Below are positions 13,119 to 19,320 of a DNA stretch of 22,184 nt, in pieces. Each line of letters begins with the position of its first letter. Positions within the stretch are counted from its first letter, which is position 1. The translations under genes were made by a program, and so were the position numbers. This DNA comes from Actinomycetes bacterium. GTDB taxonomy: Bacteria > Actinomycetota > Acidimicrobiia > Acidimicrobiales > Palsa-688. Under the pieces are notes generated by a model. The model ran no database searches. It was not told where the DNA came from and saw nothing but the letters and a program-made list of their open reading frames with translations. The stretch is taken from positions 1 through 22,184 of the forward strand of contig JAKAXN010000029.1 in assembly GCA_021816565.1 (NCBI GenBank). The letters are read 5' to 3'.

Positions 13119-13906
13119 CCGACCGACTGAGAAGGGACCAGGCACCCATCGGAGCCGAAGCCTGGGCGCTGATCGACGAGGAGGCCGGCCGGGCGCTGCG
13201 CCACTTCCTGGCGGCCCGGGCCCTGGTCGACTTCACCGGCCCCCGCGGCTGGGCCCACTCGGCCGAGGCGGATGGACGCACCGAGCCGGTGGCGTCGCCC
13301 GTCGCCGGGGTCGACATGCGGGCCCGGGTGGTGCGACCGCTGATCGAGACCCGCACCCCCTTCACCCTCGGTCGCGACGAGCTCGACGCCGTCGAGCGGG
13401 GCGTGACGGACCCGGACCTCGCCGCCGTGACCGAGGCCGCCCGCCGGGCGGCCGAAGCCGAGGACCGCACGGTCTTCGGCGGGGAGACGGGCATGGTCGC
13501 GGCCTGCCCGCACGAGCCGGTCCCCATCGGCGACGACTACTCCAACTACCCCCGCCACGTGGCCCTGGCGGTGGCGGTGCTGCGCCGGGCCGGCGTCGAG
13601 GGGCCCTACGGGATCGCCCTGGGCGACCGCTGCTACACCGGGGTGATCGAGACCACCGAGCACGGCGGCTACCCGGTCCTCGAGCACGTGCGTTCCGTCC
13701 TGGGCGGTCCGGTCGTGTGGGCGCCGGTGATCGACGGGGCGCTGGTGATGAGCGTGCGCGGCGGCGACTTCGAGCTGGTCTCGGGCGGGGACTTCGCCCT
13801 CGGCTACGCCGGGCACACCGACACCGAGGTGCGGCTGTACCTGGAGGAGTCGTTCGCCTTCAAGGTGCACGAGCCAGCCGCCGCGGTGGCCCTGCGCTAC
13901 GGGTAG
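13115..13906 (+). CDS. Family 1 encapsulin nanocompartment shell protein
   Basis: 263 residues, the usual length. The HK97-like shell pattern starts with LRRDQAPIGAEAWALIDEEA and continues with ARALVDFTGPRGW, RVVRPLIETRTPFTL, the SNYPRHVALAVAVLR helix and a YTGVIETTEHGGYPVL strand pair. It ends with DFALGYAGHTDTEVRLYLEESFAFKV. Shells of this family hold iron-handling cargo; the preceding gene encodes it, so the pair is an iron-storage nanocompartment. The GTG start overlaps the EncFtn stop by 4 bp and has AAGGAG at 5 nt. The gene converges on surE with a 15-bp gap. Confidence 0.96.
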   Translation: MTDRLRRDQAPIGAEAWALIDEEAGRALRHFLAARALVDFTGPRGWAHSAEADGRTEPVASPVAGVDMRARVVRPLIETRTPFTLGRDELDAVERGVTDPDLAAVTEAARRAAEAEDRTVFGGETGMVAACPHEPVPIGDDYSNYPRHVALAVAVLRRAGVEGPYGIALGDRCYTGVIETTEHGGYPVLEHVRSVLGGPVVWAPVIDGALVMSVRGGDFELVSGGDFALGYAGHTDTEVRLYLEESFAFKVHEPAAAVALRYG

Positions 13907-13926
13907 ACCGGCCGGCGGCTCCTACC
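13902..13926. terminator. Small hairpin with both convergent stop codons
   Basis: GGTAG (13902-13906) and CTACC (13922-13926) are 5-bp perfect arms, each containing one TAG stop, around a centre that includes the palindrome CCGGCCGG. It repeats the layout seen at 8835-8860, but the stem is short. Confidence 0.35.
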
Positions 13927-14674
13927 GAAGCAGCATGCCCACGTCGAGGCCGGTGTTCTCGGTCACCGCGCAGATGGCGGTGACCGAGACGCAGCCGCGG
14001 GCCAGCGCCGCGGCGTCGGTTCCGGAGCGGGGATCGTCGTCGGAATCGGCGAAGGTCACCGGCACGAACTCGCCGGTCACCTCCGAGACGCTGCCCTGCA
14101 CGGTCCCGAGCTCCGCCAATGAGGTGATGCACACCTCGGAGAGCCTGCCCCGGCTGCCCTTCGGGACGTTGACGTTGAGCACCGTGGAGGCCGGAGCCCG
14201 CAGGATCCACTCCACCGCCGAGGCGACGAGCGCCGGGTCCGGGTCGCACCCGTCGTCGTCCTCCACCTCGGCCGACACGGCCAGCGCCCGCCGGCCGTAG
14301 TTGGACGCCGTCAGCGCCGCGCCGACCGTGCCCGAGTGCAGGACGGACCGCCCGGTGTTGAGACCCCGGTTGACTCCCGACAGAACCACATCGGGGACCG
14401 GGCCGAACGCCCCGTACATGGCGGCCCGCACGATGAACGCAGGCGGCCCCTGCACGCCCAGCACCGTCACCCGGTCGTCACGGATGTCCTCGCCCACCCG
14501 GTCCACCAGCACCTTCCCGTCGCTCGCAGTGGCCGTCATGGAGGCGCTGGAGCCGCTGGCGTCGAACGCCGGGGCCACGACCGTGACATCGAGGCCGCGG
14601 GAGGCCGCGGCCCGGGCCAGGGCCAGCAACCCCCCGGAGTGCACGCCGTCGTCGTTGGTCACCAACGCTCTCAT
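13922..14674 (-). CDS. surE: 5'/3'-nucleotidase SurE
   Basis: 250 residues. It starts with the metal-binding signature MRALVTNDDGVHSGGL (N7-D8-D9-G10) and has the serine region DASGSSASMT near 38-47 and the Asn motif LSGVNRGLNTG near 98-108. The HSGTVGAAL motif follows. These are the active-site elements of the SurE survival-protein phosphatases, which dephosphorylate nucleoside 5'- and 3'-monophosphates and polyphosphate with a divalent metal. The length fits the family. The ATG has a weak GGAG about 11 nt upstream. It overlaps by ATGA the stop of a possible 28-codon upstream ORF. The intergenic region it shares with the sigma factor gene holds a perfect 12-bp-arm palindrome. Confidence 0.95.
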   Translation of the reverse strand: MRALVTNDDGVHSGGLLALARAAASRGLDVTVVAPAFDASGSSASMTATASDGKVLVDRVGEDIRDDRVTVLGVQGPPAFIVRAAMYGAFGPVPDVVLSGVNRGLNTGRSVLHSGTVGAALTASNYGRRALAVSAEVEDDDGCDPDPALVASAVEWILRAPASTVLNVNVPKGSRGRLSEVCITSLAELGTVQGSVSEVTGEFVPVTFADSDDDPRSGTDAAALARGCVSVTAICAVTENTGLDVGMLLR

Positions 14675-14757
14675 GGAACTGTGATCTCCACTCCGACGGT
14701 CTTGATGCGTACCGGCTCGGGATCGAGCCGGTACGAATGTGGCGGTTTATCCCCCAC
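14671..14757 (-). CDS. Possible 28-residue leader ORF coupled to surE
   Basis: GTG at 14757..14755 opens VGDKPPHSYRLDPEP and continues to VEITVP. The stop TGA overlaps the surE ATG (ATGA). The composition is balanced, unlike most shadow frames here, and the overlap suggests translational coupling. The reading frame stays open up to 14904. No SD was found, and the ORF also overlaps the sigma factor promoter on the other strand, so it may be chance. Confidence 0.25.
   Translation of the reverse strand: MGDKPPHSYRLDPEPVRIKTVGVEITVP
14708..14735. promoter_or_regulatory. Perfect 12-bp-arm inverted repeat between surE and the sigma factor gene
   Basis: The left arm CGTACCGGCTCG (14708-14719), the 4-nt centre GGAT and the matching right arm (14724-14735) form an unbroken palindrome. 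It lies 34-61 bp upstream of surE and ends 9 bp before the -35 element of the sigma factor promoter. It could be an operator for a dimeric regulator serving both genes, or a hairpin in the surE leader. Confidence 0.55.
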
Positions 14758-14771
14758 CGGCCACCGGGTAT
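14745..14771 (+). promoter_or_regulatory. SigF/SigB-type promoter of the sigma factor gene
   Basis: GTTT (14745-14748), a 17-nt spacer and GGGTAT (14766-14771) match the GTTT-N(14-17)-GGGTAT consensus of SigB/SigF promoters. The downstream gene encodes a sigma factor of that very family, so autoregulation is likely. The transcript would begin near 14778-14780, giving a leader of about 65 nt to the chosen start. Confidence 0.7.
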
Positions 14772-14845
14772 CACTTGCGTACGCGGATCTGTGCCGGTTG
14801 CGGGAACCGGTTGTCGCTCCCTCGAACCCACCGGCGGAGGTTGCA

Positions 14846-16111
14846 TTGCCTTTGGTGTCATCCCCGCTCCTCCGGGAGTGGGAAATGTTGCAGGACCAGG
14901 TCATCCCGGCGCTGCTCGACCTGGACGGCCGCAGCGACGGGCCGACCGTCTGGTCAGTCGACAGCGTGGCCGACGCGGTGGCGGTGACCGCCGCCTACCA
15001 GCAGGCCCGGCCCGACGATCGCAGCACCCTGAGGGCCTACGCCTCGGAGGCCACCCGGGAACTGAGCCCGGTGGCGTTCTCCCTGTCGGAGATCCGCTGC
15101 CTGCCGGCGTCCACCCGGGCGGCGAACTTCGAGCGCCACGCCAGCCGGTGGCTGCCGGGGGCCCAGGTCGCCGAGCGGGTCATACTGGGCCGGCCCCACG
15201 GGCCGGTGGATCTGGTGACGGTGCGCCCGGAGACCCCCGAGCGGGCCACCGACCGGGCCATCGAGCAGCTCCGTGACGGAGGTCATCTCCTGCTGATCGG
15301 CCCGGCCCCGGCCGTGTCGGGGCACCGCAGCCTGCGCCCGGTGGGAGCCGACCAGCGGATGTTCCGCAAGTGCACCAGGGGCCGCAACCCCTCACCGGCC
15401 GGACCTCCCGGGCCCGGCGGCTCCGCCGAGACCCTGGCCCGACACCAGCTCCAGGCCGAGCTGATCGCCGGCCACGCCCGCCTGGCTCGCTCGCTGGCCC
15501 GTCGGTTCAACCACCACGGCGAGTCCAAGGAGGACCTGGAGCAGGTCGCCATGATGGCCCTCATCAAGGCGGCCCGCCGGTACGACCTCGGGCGCGAGAC
15601 CTCCTTCTCGACCTACGCCACGGCCAGCATCCTGGGGGAGATCAAACGGCACTTCCGGGACAAGACCTGGATGATGCGGGTCCCCCGGTCGGTGCAGGAG
15701 AGCTACCTGGCGATCAAGGAGGCCCGGGAGTCGCTCACGCACGAGCTGTCCCGCTCGCCGACCATCCAGCAGATAGCCGAGCGGCTGGGGACCAGCGACG
15801 AGACCGTGCTGGAAGCCATGGAGGCGGGGGAGAACTACTGGCCCGAGTCGCTCGACATCGGCGTGTTCGAGGGCGAGGGCGGAAGGGACGTCCCGACCGT
15901 CGACGGCGGCTTCGAGCTCAGCCTGGAGCGCCAGCAGTTCGTGGCCCTAATGCCCCGGCTGGCCCCCCGAGAGCGGCTCATCCTGAAGCGGCTCTACTTC
16001 GACGGATGGACCCAGCGCCAGGTCGCCGACGAGGTGGGGGTAAGCCAGATGCAGATTTCCCGCCTGCTGGCCAAGACCACCGAGAAGCTGCGGGACTGGG
16101 TGACCGAGTAA
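14846..16111 (+). CDS. SigF/SigB-family sigma factor with N-terminal CheR-like pseudo-methyltransferase domain
   Basis: 421 residues from TTG 14846, which has GGAGG at 5 nt; ATG 14885 with GGGAG at 6 nt is the other good start. Residues 8-156 follow the CheR methyltransferase pattern: REWEMLQDQVIPAL, TVWSVDSVADAVAV, LRAYASEATRELSPVAF, FERHASRW, GPVDLVTVR, DGGHLLLIGPAP. The SAM-binding GxxxGEE-like motif after TVWS is replaced by VDSVADAV, so catalysis is unlikely. A Pro/Gly linker (157-196) leads to a complete sigma factor: region 2 (200-285, with ESKEDLEQVAMMALIKAARRYD and TSFSTYATASILGEIKRHFRD), region 3 (290-350) and region 4 with the helix-turn-helix TQRQVADEVGVSQMQISRL (389-407). No anti-sigma or anti-anti-sigma gene is next to it. 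The mau-like operon starts 54 bp downstream on the same strand. Confidence 0.88.
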   Translation: MPLVSSPLLREWEMLQDQVIPALLDLDGRSDGPTVWSVDSVADAVAVTAAYQQARPDDRSTLRAYASEATRELSPVAFSLSEIRCLPASTRAANFERHASRWLPGAQVAERVILGRPHGPVDLVTVRPETPERATDRAIEQLRDGGHLLLIGPAPAVSGHRSLRPVGADQRMFRKCTRGRNPSPAGPPGPGGSAETLARHQLQAELIAGHARLARSLARRFNHHGESKEDLEQVAMMALIKAARRYDLGRETSFSTYATASILGEIKRHFRDKTWMMRVPRSVQESYLAIKEARESLTHELSRSPTIQQIAERLGTSDETVLEAMEAGENYWPESLDIGVFEGEGGRDVPTVDGGFELSLERQQFVALMPRLAPRERLILKRLYFDGWTQRQVADEVGVSQMQISRLLAKTTEKLRDWVTE

Positions 16112-16165
16112 CCCCGGGAATCCACCGCCGCCCGCCCCGGTGCTAACAATGTTGTCGATGTTGCA

Positions 16166-16948
16166 GTGGCGGTGGGAGAAGTGACGGCGCTGGTTGTCGG
16201 CCTCACGGTGGCCGTGGCGCTACTCGGAGTGCTGGTGGCCGGCCTCTTGCGGGGCCATGCCGACGTGTTGAGGGCTTTGCACCAGTTGGGGGTGGATCTG
16301 GACCCGTCGGCCCCCGCCGGCCGCCCGGCCGGTCCGGTCAGCGTGGCGGCGCCCGGGGTGAGGCCCACCCCGGGCCGGCCCTCGGCCGGCGACGTGATGG
16401 ACCTGACCGGGGTGACCCCCGCCGGCGACGCGGTGTCGCTGGCCGTGGGAGGGGTGGGCCACGACACGCTCATCGCGTTCCTCACCTCGGGCTGCGCGAC
16501 CTGCCGGGCGTTCTGGGACGCGTTTCGCAGCGGGATGCTCGACGTGCCCGGGGGGGCCCGGCTGGTGGCTGTCACCCGCGGCGGCGAGGCCGAGTCGCCG
16601 GGCGCCATCGCCGGGCTCGCCGGTTCCACCCCGGTGGTGATGTCCACCGAGGTATGGGAGCACTACGACATCCCCTACGCCCCGTACTTCGTCTACGTGT
16701 CGGGCCCGGCCTCCCGGGTCGTGGGCGAGGGGGTGGCGGCCGGCTGGGAGGAGGTCAAGGCCCTGGTGGCCAACGCCGTGGCCGACGGAACGACCGCCGC
16801 GGCCCCGCTGCGCAGGGGTCTGCACGAGCGGTCCCGGGCCGACCAGGTCCGTGACGACGCGGTTGACCAGCAGCTGCGGGCCGCCGGCATCGAACCGGGC
16901 GACCCCCGACTCCACCCGTCCTCGATCAGCGACGGCGGGCGGGGATGA
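16166..16948 (+). CDS. MauD-like membrane-anchored thioredoxin-fold protein
   Basis: 260 residues from GTG 16166; in-frame GTGs at 16172 and 16181 are also possible. An N-terminal transmembrane helix (6-28) is followed by a linker and a thioredoxin-like domain (about 75-205). The redox motif is C110-A-T-C113 in AFLTSGCATCRAFWDAF, and the cis-proline loop is IPYAPYFV (P173). A C-terminal tail of about 50 charged residues follows. MauD-type proteins help form or protect disulfides in the cysteine-rich MauA subunit. Here the gene begins a run with 4-bp overlaps leading to mauE-like and mauA-like genes, which supports that role. A TlpA/ResA-like general thioredoxin is the alternative. Confidence 0.82.
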   Translation: MAVGEVTALVVGLTVAVALLGVLVAGLLRGHADVLRALHQLGVDLDPSAPAGRPAGPVSVAAPGVRPTPGRPSAGDVMDLTGVTPAGDAVSLAVGGVGHDTLIAFLTSGCATCRAFWDAFRSGMLDVPGGARLVAVTRGGEAESPGAIAGLAGSTPVVMSTEVWEHYDIPYAPYFVYVSGPASRVVGEGVAAGWEEVKALVANAVADGTTAAAPLRRGLHERSRADQVRDDAVDQQLRAAGIEPGDPRLHPSSISDGGRG

Positions 16949-17409
16949 CCGCCCGGCAGCTGCACGCCGCCGGGCTCACCATCGCCCCGCCGTCCGGTTG
17001 GGAGGCCACGATCTACCAGCGTCCGGCCGGCACCGGGGAGAGCTCCTACCCGGTGGTGCACGCCGCCACGGTGCCGCTGCCGGCCAACCGGGGCGACTAC
17101 GGCGGGGGACTGGTGGAGCAGCTCGGGCCCGAGGACGTGTTCGTCAGCTTCCTGGAGTTCGGCCCAGAGGCGGCCGGCACGGCGCTGTTCACCACTCTCA
17201 ACGCGGTGCCGGGCCTGACCCCCGACTCCTACCGGCCCCGCCAGCTCCAGCGCACCATCCTGGGTCAGGCCGGGGTGCAGCGGTTCTTCACCGTGGGCGG
17301 GCGGGCCTTCTGCCTGTACTCGGTGATCGGGTCGATGGCCAACCGGGTTCCGCTCACCACCCGGGCCAATCAGGTGATCGGCTCGTTCCACGTCGAGCCG
17401 GCCAGGTGA
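16945..17409 (+). CDS. Conserved-looking protein of unknown function in the mau-like operon
   Basis: 154 residues. The ATG overlaps the MauD-like stop (ATGA) and its own stop overlaps the MauE-like start (GTGA), so it is tightly co-translated. It has no signal peptide or membrane helix, hence it is probably cytosolic. Notable segments are GLTIAPPSGWEATIYQRPAG near the N-terminus, then HAATVPLPANRGDYGGGLVE and LGPEDVFVSFLEFGPE, ending with strands VQRFFTVGGRAFCLYSVIGS. The alternating beta pattern suggests a compact alpha/beta or all-beta fold with a single Cys. I do not recognise the family. Its place between the redox genes hints that it serves the same pathway. Confidence 0.85.
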   Translation: MTARQLHAAGLTIAPPSGWEATIYQRPAGTGESSYPVVHAATVPLPANRGDYGGGLVEQLGPEDVFVSFLEFGPEAAGTALFTTLNAVPGLTPDSYRPRQLQRTILGQAGVQRFFTVGGRAFCLYSVIGSMANRVPLTTRANQVIGSFHVEPAR

Positions 17410-17936
17410 CCGTTCCGGCGGTGACCGCACCGTTCCTGGCCGCCAGCGCAGTGCTGGCGGCGGCCGGGGCGGCCAAGCTGGGGCGGCCCGATTACACCGC
17501 CCGGGCTCTGCAGGCGGCCGGGCTGCGCCTGGGCCGCCGCCGGGCCGGCCGGGGCGCAGTGAGAGCCGGGGCGGCGGTCGAGGCCGCGGTGGGCGTGCTC
17601 GGCGTGGTCCGTCCGGGACCGCTCACCGGTGCCCTGGTGGCGGCGTCCTACAGCGCCTTCGCGCTGTTCGTGCTGCTGGCTCTCTACCGGGGATGGCCCC
17701 TGTCGAGCTGCGGATGCTTCGGCCGGCCGGACTCGCGGCCCGGTTACCAGCACGCCGTGCTCAACGCCGGGGCCGCAGCCGTATCGGCGTGGTGGGCTCT
17801 CGACGCCCCCGGCCGCCTGGGCCGGCTCTTTGTCCACGAACCCTGGAACGGCGCCCCGCTTCTCCTGCTCAGCGCGGTCATCGCCGGGCTGGCGTACCTG
17901 ATCTGGACCAGCCCACTGACCAAGGAGGTCGCATGA
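17406..17936 (+). CDS. MauE-like (MauE/DoxX family) redox membrane protein
   Basis: 176 residues from the GTG that overlaps the previous stop. About four transmembrane helices: VTAPFLAASAVLAAAGAAKL (6-25), AAVEAAVGVLGVV (about 56-70), GALVAASYSAFALFVLLALY (about 77-96), and a C-terminal one, APLLLLSAVIAGLAYLIW (about 152-169), with a weaker one between. The family signature is CGCFG in LSSCGCFGRPD, directly after the third helix. MauE proteins are membrane partners needed for the cysteine-rich MauA; they probably move disulfide equivalents with MauD, much like VKOR or DoxX relatives. The gene ends with AAGGAGGT and an ATGA overlap into the mauA-like gene, so stoichiometric expression is likely. 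Confidence 0.85.
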   Translation: MTVPAVTAPFLAASAVLAAAGAAKLGRPDYTARALQAAGLRLGRRRAGRGAVRAGAAVEAAVGVLGVVRPGPLTGALVAASYSAFALFVLLALYRGWPLSSCGCFGRPDSRPGYQHAVLNAGAAAVSAWWALDAPGRLGRLFVHEPWNGAPLLLLSAVIAGLAYLIWTSPLTKEVA

Positions 17937-19306
17937 GCCTCACCCAGGGGATCGGCGACTTCCTGCTGTCGCGCACGTCCCGGCGGGGCTTTCTGGCCAA
18001 AGCCACCGTCACCGCCACCGCCATGACCGTGGCTCCCACGGACCTGCTGCTCAAGCCGGGGACCGCCTACGGCTTCATCTGCGAGTGCGTCCCGGGCAGC
18101 AACTGCGGCTGCTCCTCCGCCTGCTGCGACGGCTACACCCAGTTCTGCTGCACCATCAACAACGGGGTCAACGCCTGCCCGCCGGGTACCTTCGCCGGCG
18201 GCTGGTGGAAGGCCGACGGGTCCCAGTACTGCGCCGGCGCCCGGTACTTCATCGACTGCATGGGCGAGTGCCAGAACTGCGGCTGCGGCGGCGGCAACTT
18301 CTGTCCCACCTGCGACAACCTCACCTGCGAGTGCGCTCTCGGAAGCTGCTCCAACCGTCACGTCGGCTGCACGGAATTTCGCTACGGCCAGTGCCACATG
18401 GAGATCGGCTGCTCCGGCCGCATCGCCTGCCGGGTGGTCTCCTGCACCCCGCCGTGGGTCCTCGACTCCACCTGCACCACGGTCGTGCAGGTGGACGACA
18501 ACACCGCCGACCACTACGCCCCCTGCCAGGACGGCCCCACCCAGAACCCCCCGCCGCCGGTGGTGCAGGCGGTGGTCGGCATGGCTGCCACCCCCGACGG
18601 CAAGGGTTACTGGCTGGCCGACAACTACGGCGGTGTCTACGCCTACGGGGACGCCCCGTTCCACGGATCCCTCTACGGCACCAAGCTGGCCCAGCCCATC
18701 GTCGGGGTGGCCGCCACCAGGACCGGCCAGGGCTACTGGCTGGTGGCCGCCGACGGGGGGATCTTCACCTTCGGCGACGCCGGCTTCGACGGGTCGGCCG
18801 GCAACATCGCCCTGGCCGAGCCGATCGTGGGGATGGCCCCCGACGGGGCGACCGGCGGCTACCGGATGGTGGCATCCGACGGCGGGATCTTCGACTACTC
18901 CGCCCCGTTCTTCGGCTCCACCGGCGGCGTCGCTCTCAACCGGCCGGTGGTCGGCATGGCCGCCACGCCCGACAACAACGGCTACTGGCTGGTGGCCTCC
19001 GACGGGGGGATCTTCGCCTTCGGTGACGCCGGTTTCCACGGGTCGCTCGGGTCGGTCGCCCTGGCCGAGCCCATCGTCGGCATGGCTGGCACCCCCACCG
19101 GGCAGGGTTACTGGCTGGTGGCGTCCGATGGCGGGATCTTCGCGTTCGGTGACGCCGGCTTCCACGGGTCGCTGGGCGGCAGGACCCTCGCTCACCCGGT
19201 GGTCGGCATGGCCGCCACCCCCACCGGGGCCGGCTACTGGATGGTCGCCGGCGACGGGTCCATATTTCCCTTCGGTGACGCCCAGTCCTTCGGGCAGGGC
19301 ATGTAA
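17933..19306 (+). CDS. Tat-exported MauA-like cysteine-rich domain fused to six beta-propeller-like repeats
   Basis: 457 residues; ATG with AAGGAGGT at 3 nt. A twin-arginine signal SRRGFLAK (16-23) precedes a hydrophobic stretch and TAYG. Residues 50-198 hold 26 cysteines. This part matches the methylamine dehydrogenase light chain as I remember it: NACPPGTFAGGWW for NCPPGT...W57, YFIDC for YRDC with catalytic Asp76, and C154-x11-C166 for C109-x11-C121. The residue before C154 is Q153, where MauA has the second TTQ tryptophan (W108), so TTQ cannot form the usual way. After a Pro linker, residues 213-457 are six repeats of about 42 residues with GYWLVASDGGIFAFGDAGFHG as core. Such repeats are common in actinobacterial surface proteins and probably fold as a beta-propeller. 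Methylamine oxidation is not supported: no mauB, mauG or cupredoxin gene is present. Confidence 0.85.
   Translation: MSLTQGIGDFLLSRTSRRGFLAKATVTATAMTVAPTDLLLKPGTAYGFICECVPGSNCGCSSACCDGYTQFCCTINNGVNACPPGTFAGGWWKADGSQYCAGARYFIDCMGECQNCGCGGGNFCPTCDNLTCECALGSCSNRHVGCTEFRYGQCHMEIGCSGRIACRVVSCTPPWVLDSTCTTVVQVDDNTADHYAPCQDGPTQNPPPPVVQAVVGMAATPDGKGYWLADNYGGVYAYGDAPFHGSLYGTKLAQPIVGVAATRTGQGYWLVAADGGIFTFGDAGFDGSAGNIALAEPIVGMAPDGATGGYRMVASDGGIFDYSAPFFGSTGGVALNRPVVGMAATPDNNGYWLVASDGGIFAFGDAGFHGSLGSVALAEPIVGMAGTPTGQGYWLVASDGGIFAFGDAGFHGSLGGRTLAHPVVGMAATPTGAGYWMVAGDGSIFPFGDAQSFGQGM
18569..19303 (+). repeat. Six tandem ~126-bp coding repeats
   Basis: Units begin at 18569, 18695, 18821, 18944, 19070 and 19196. 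Five are 123-126 bp and the last is 108 bp. Units 4 and 5 are nearly identical in protein, sharing VASDGGIFAFGDAGFHGSLG; unit 1 (ADNYGGVYAYGD) and unit 3 (lacking the GDAG turn) have drifted most. The pattern suggests growth by recent duplication at the C-terminal side. Confidence 0.9.
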
Positions 19307-19320
19307 GGAGAACGATCACG

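Noticed and set aside
14739..14987. Plus-strand frame with a CxxC...CxxC pattern (RICAGCGN and LHCLWCHP) resembling a zinc ribbon
   Set aside because: It overlaps the sigma factor promoter and N-terminus, its second half is a plain shadow of that gene, and no SD supports it. The four cysteines may be chance.
17933..18530. Functional methylamine dehydrogenase light chain
   Set aside because: The second TTQ tryptophan position holds Gln (Q153), and mauB, mauG and an electron-acceptor gene are absent, so methylamine oxidation is not supported.
18569..19303. Mobile or CRISPR-like repeat array
   Set aside because: The repeats are in-frame coding units of a surface protein domain, without spacers, terminal repeats or nearby nuclease genes.
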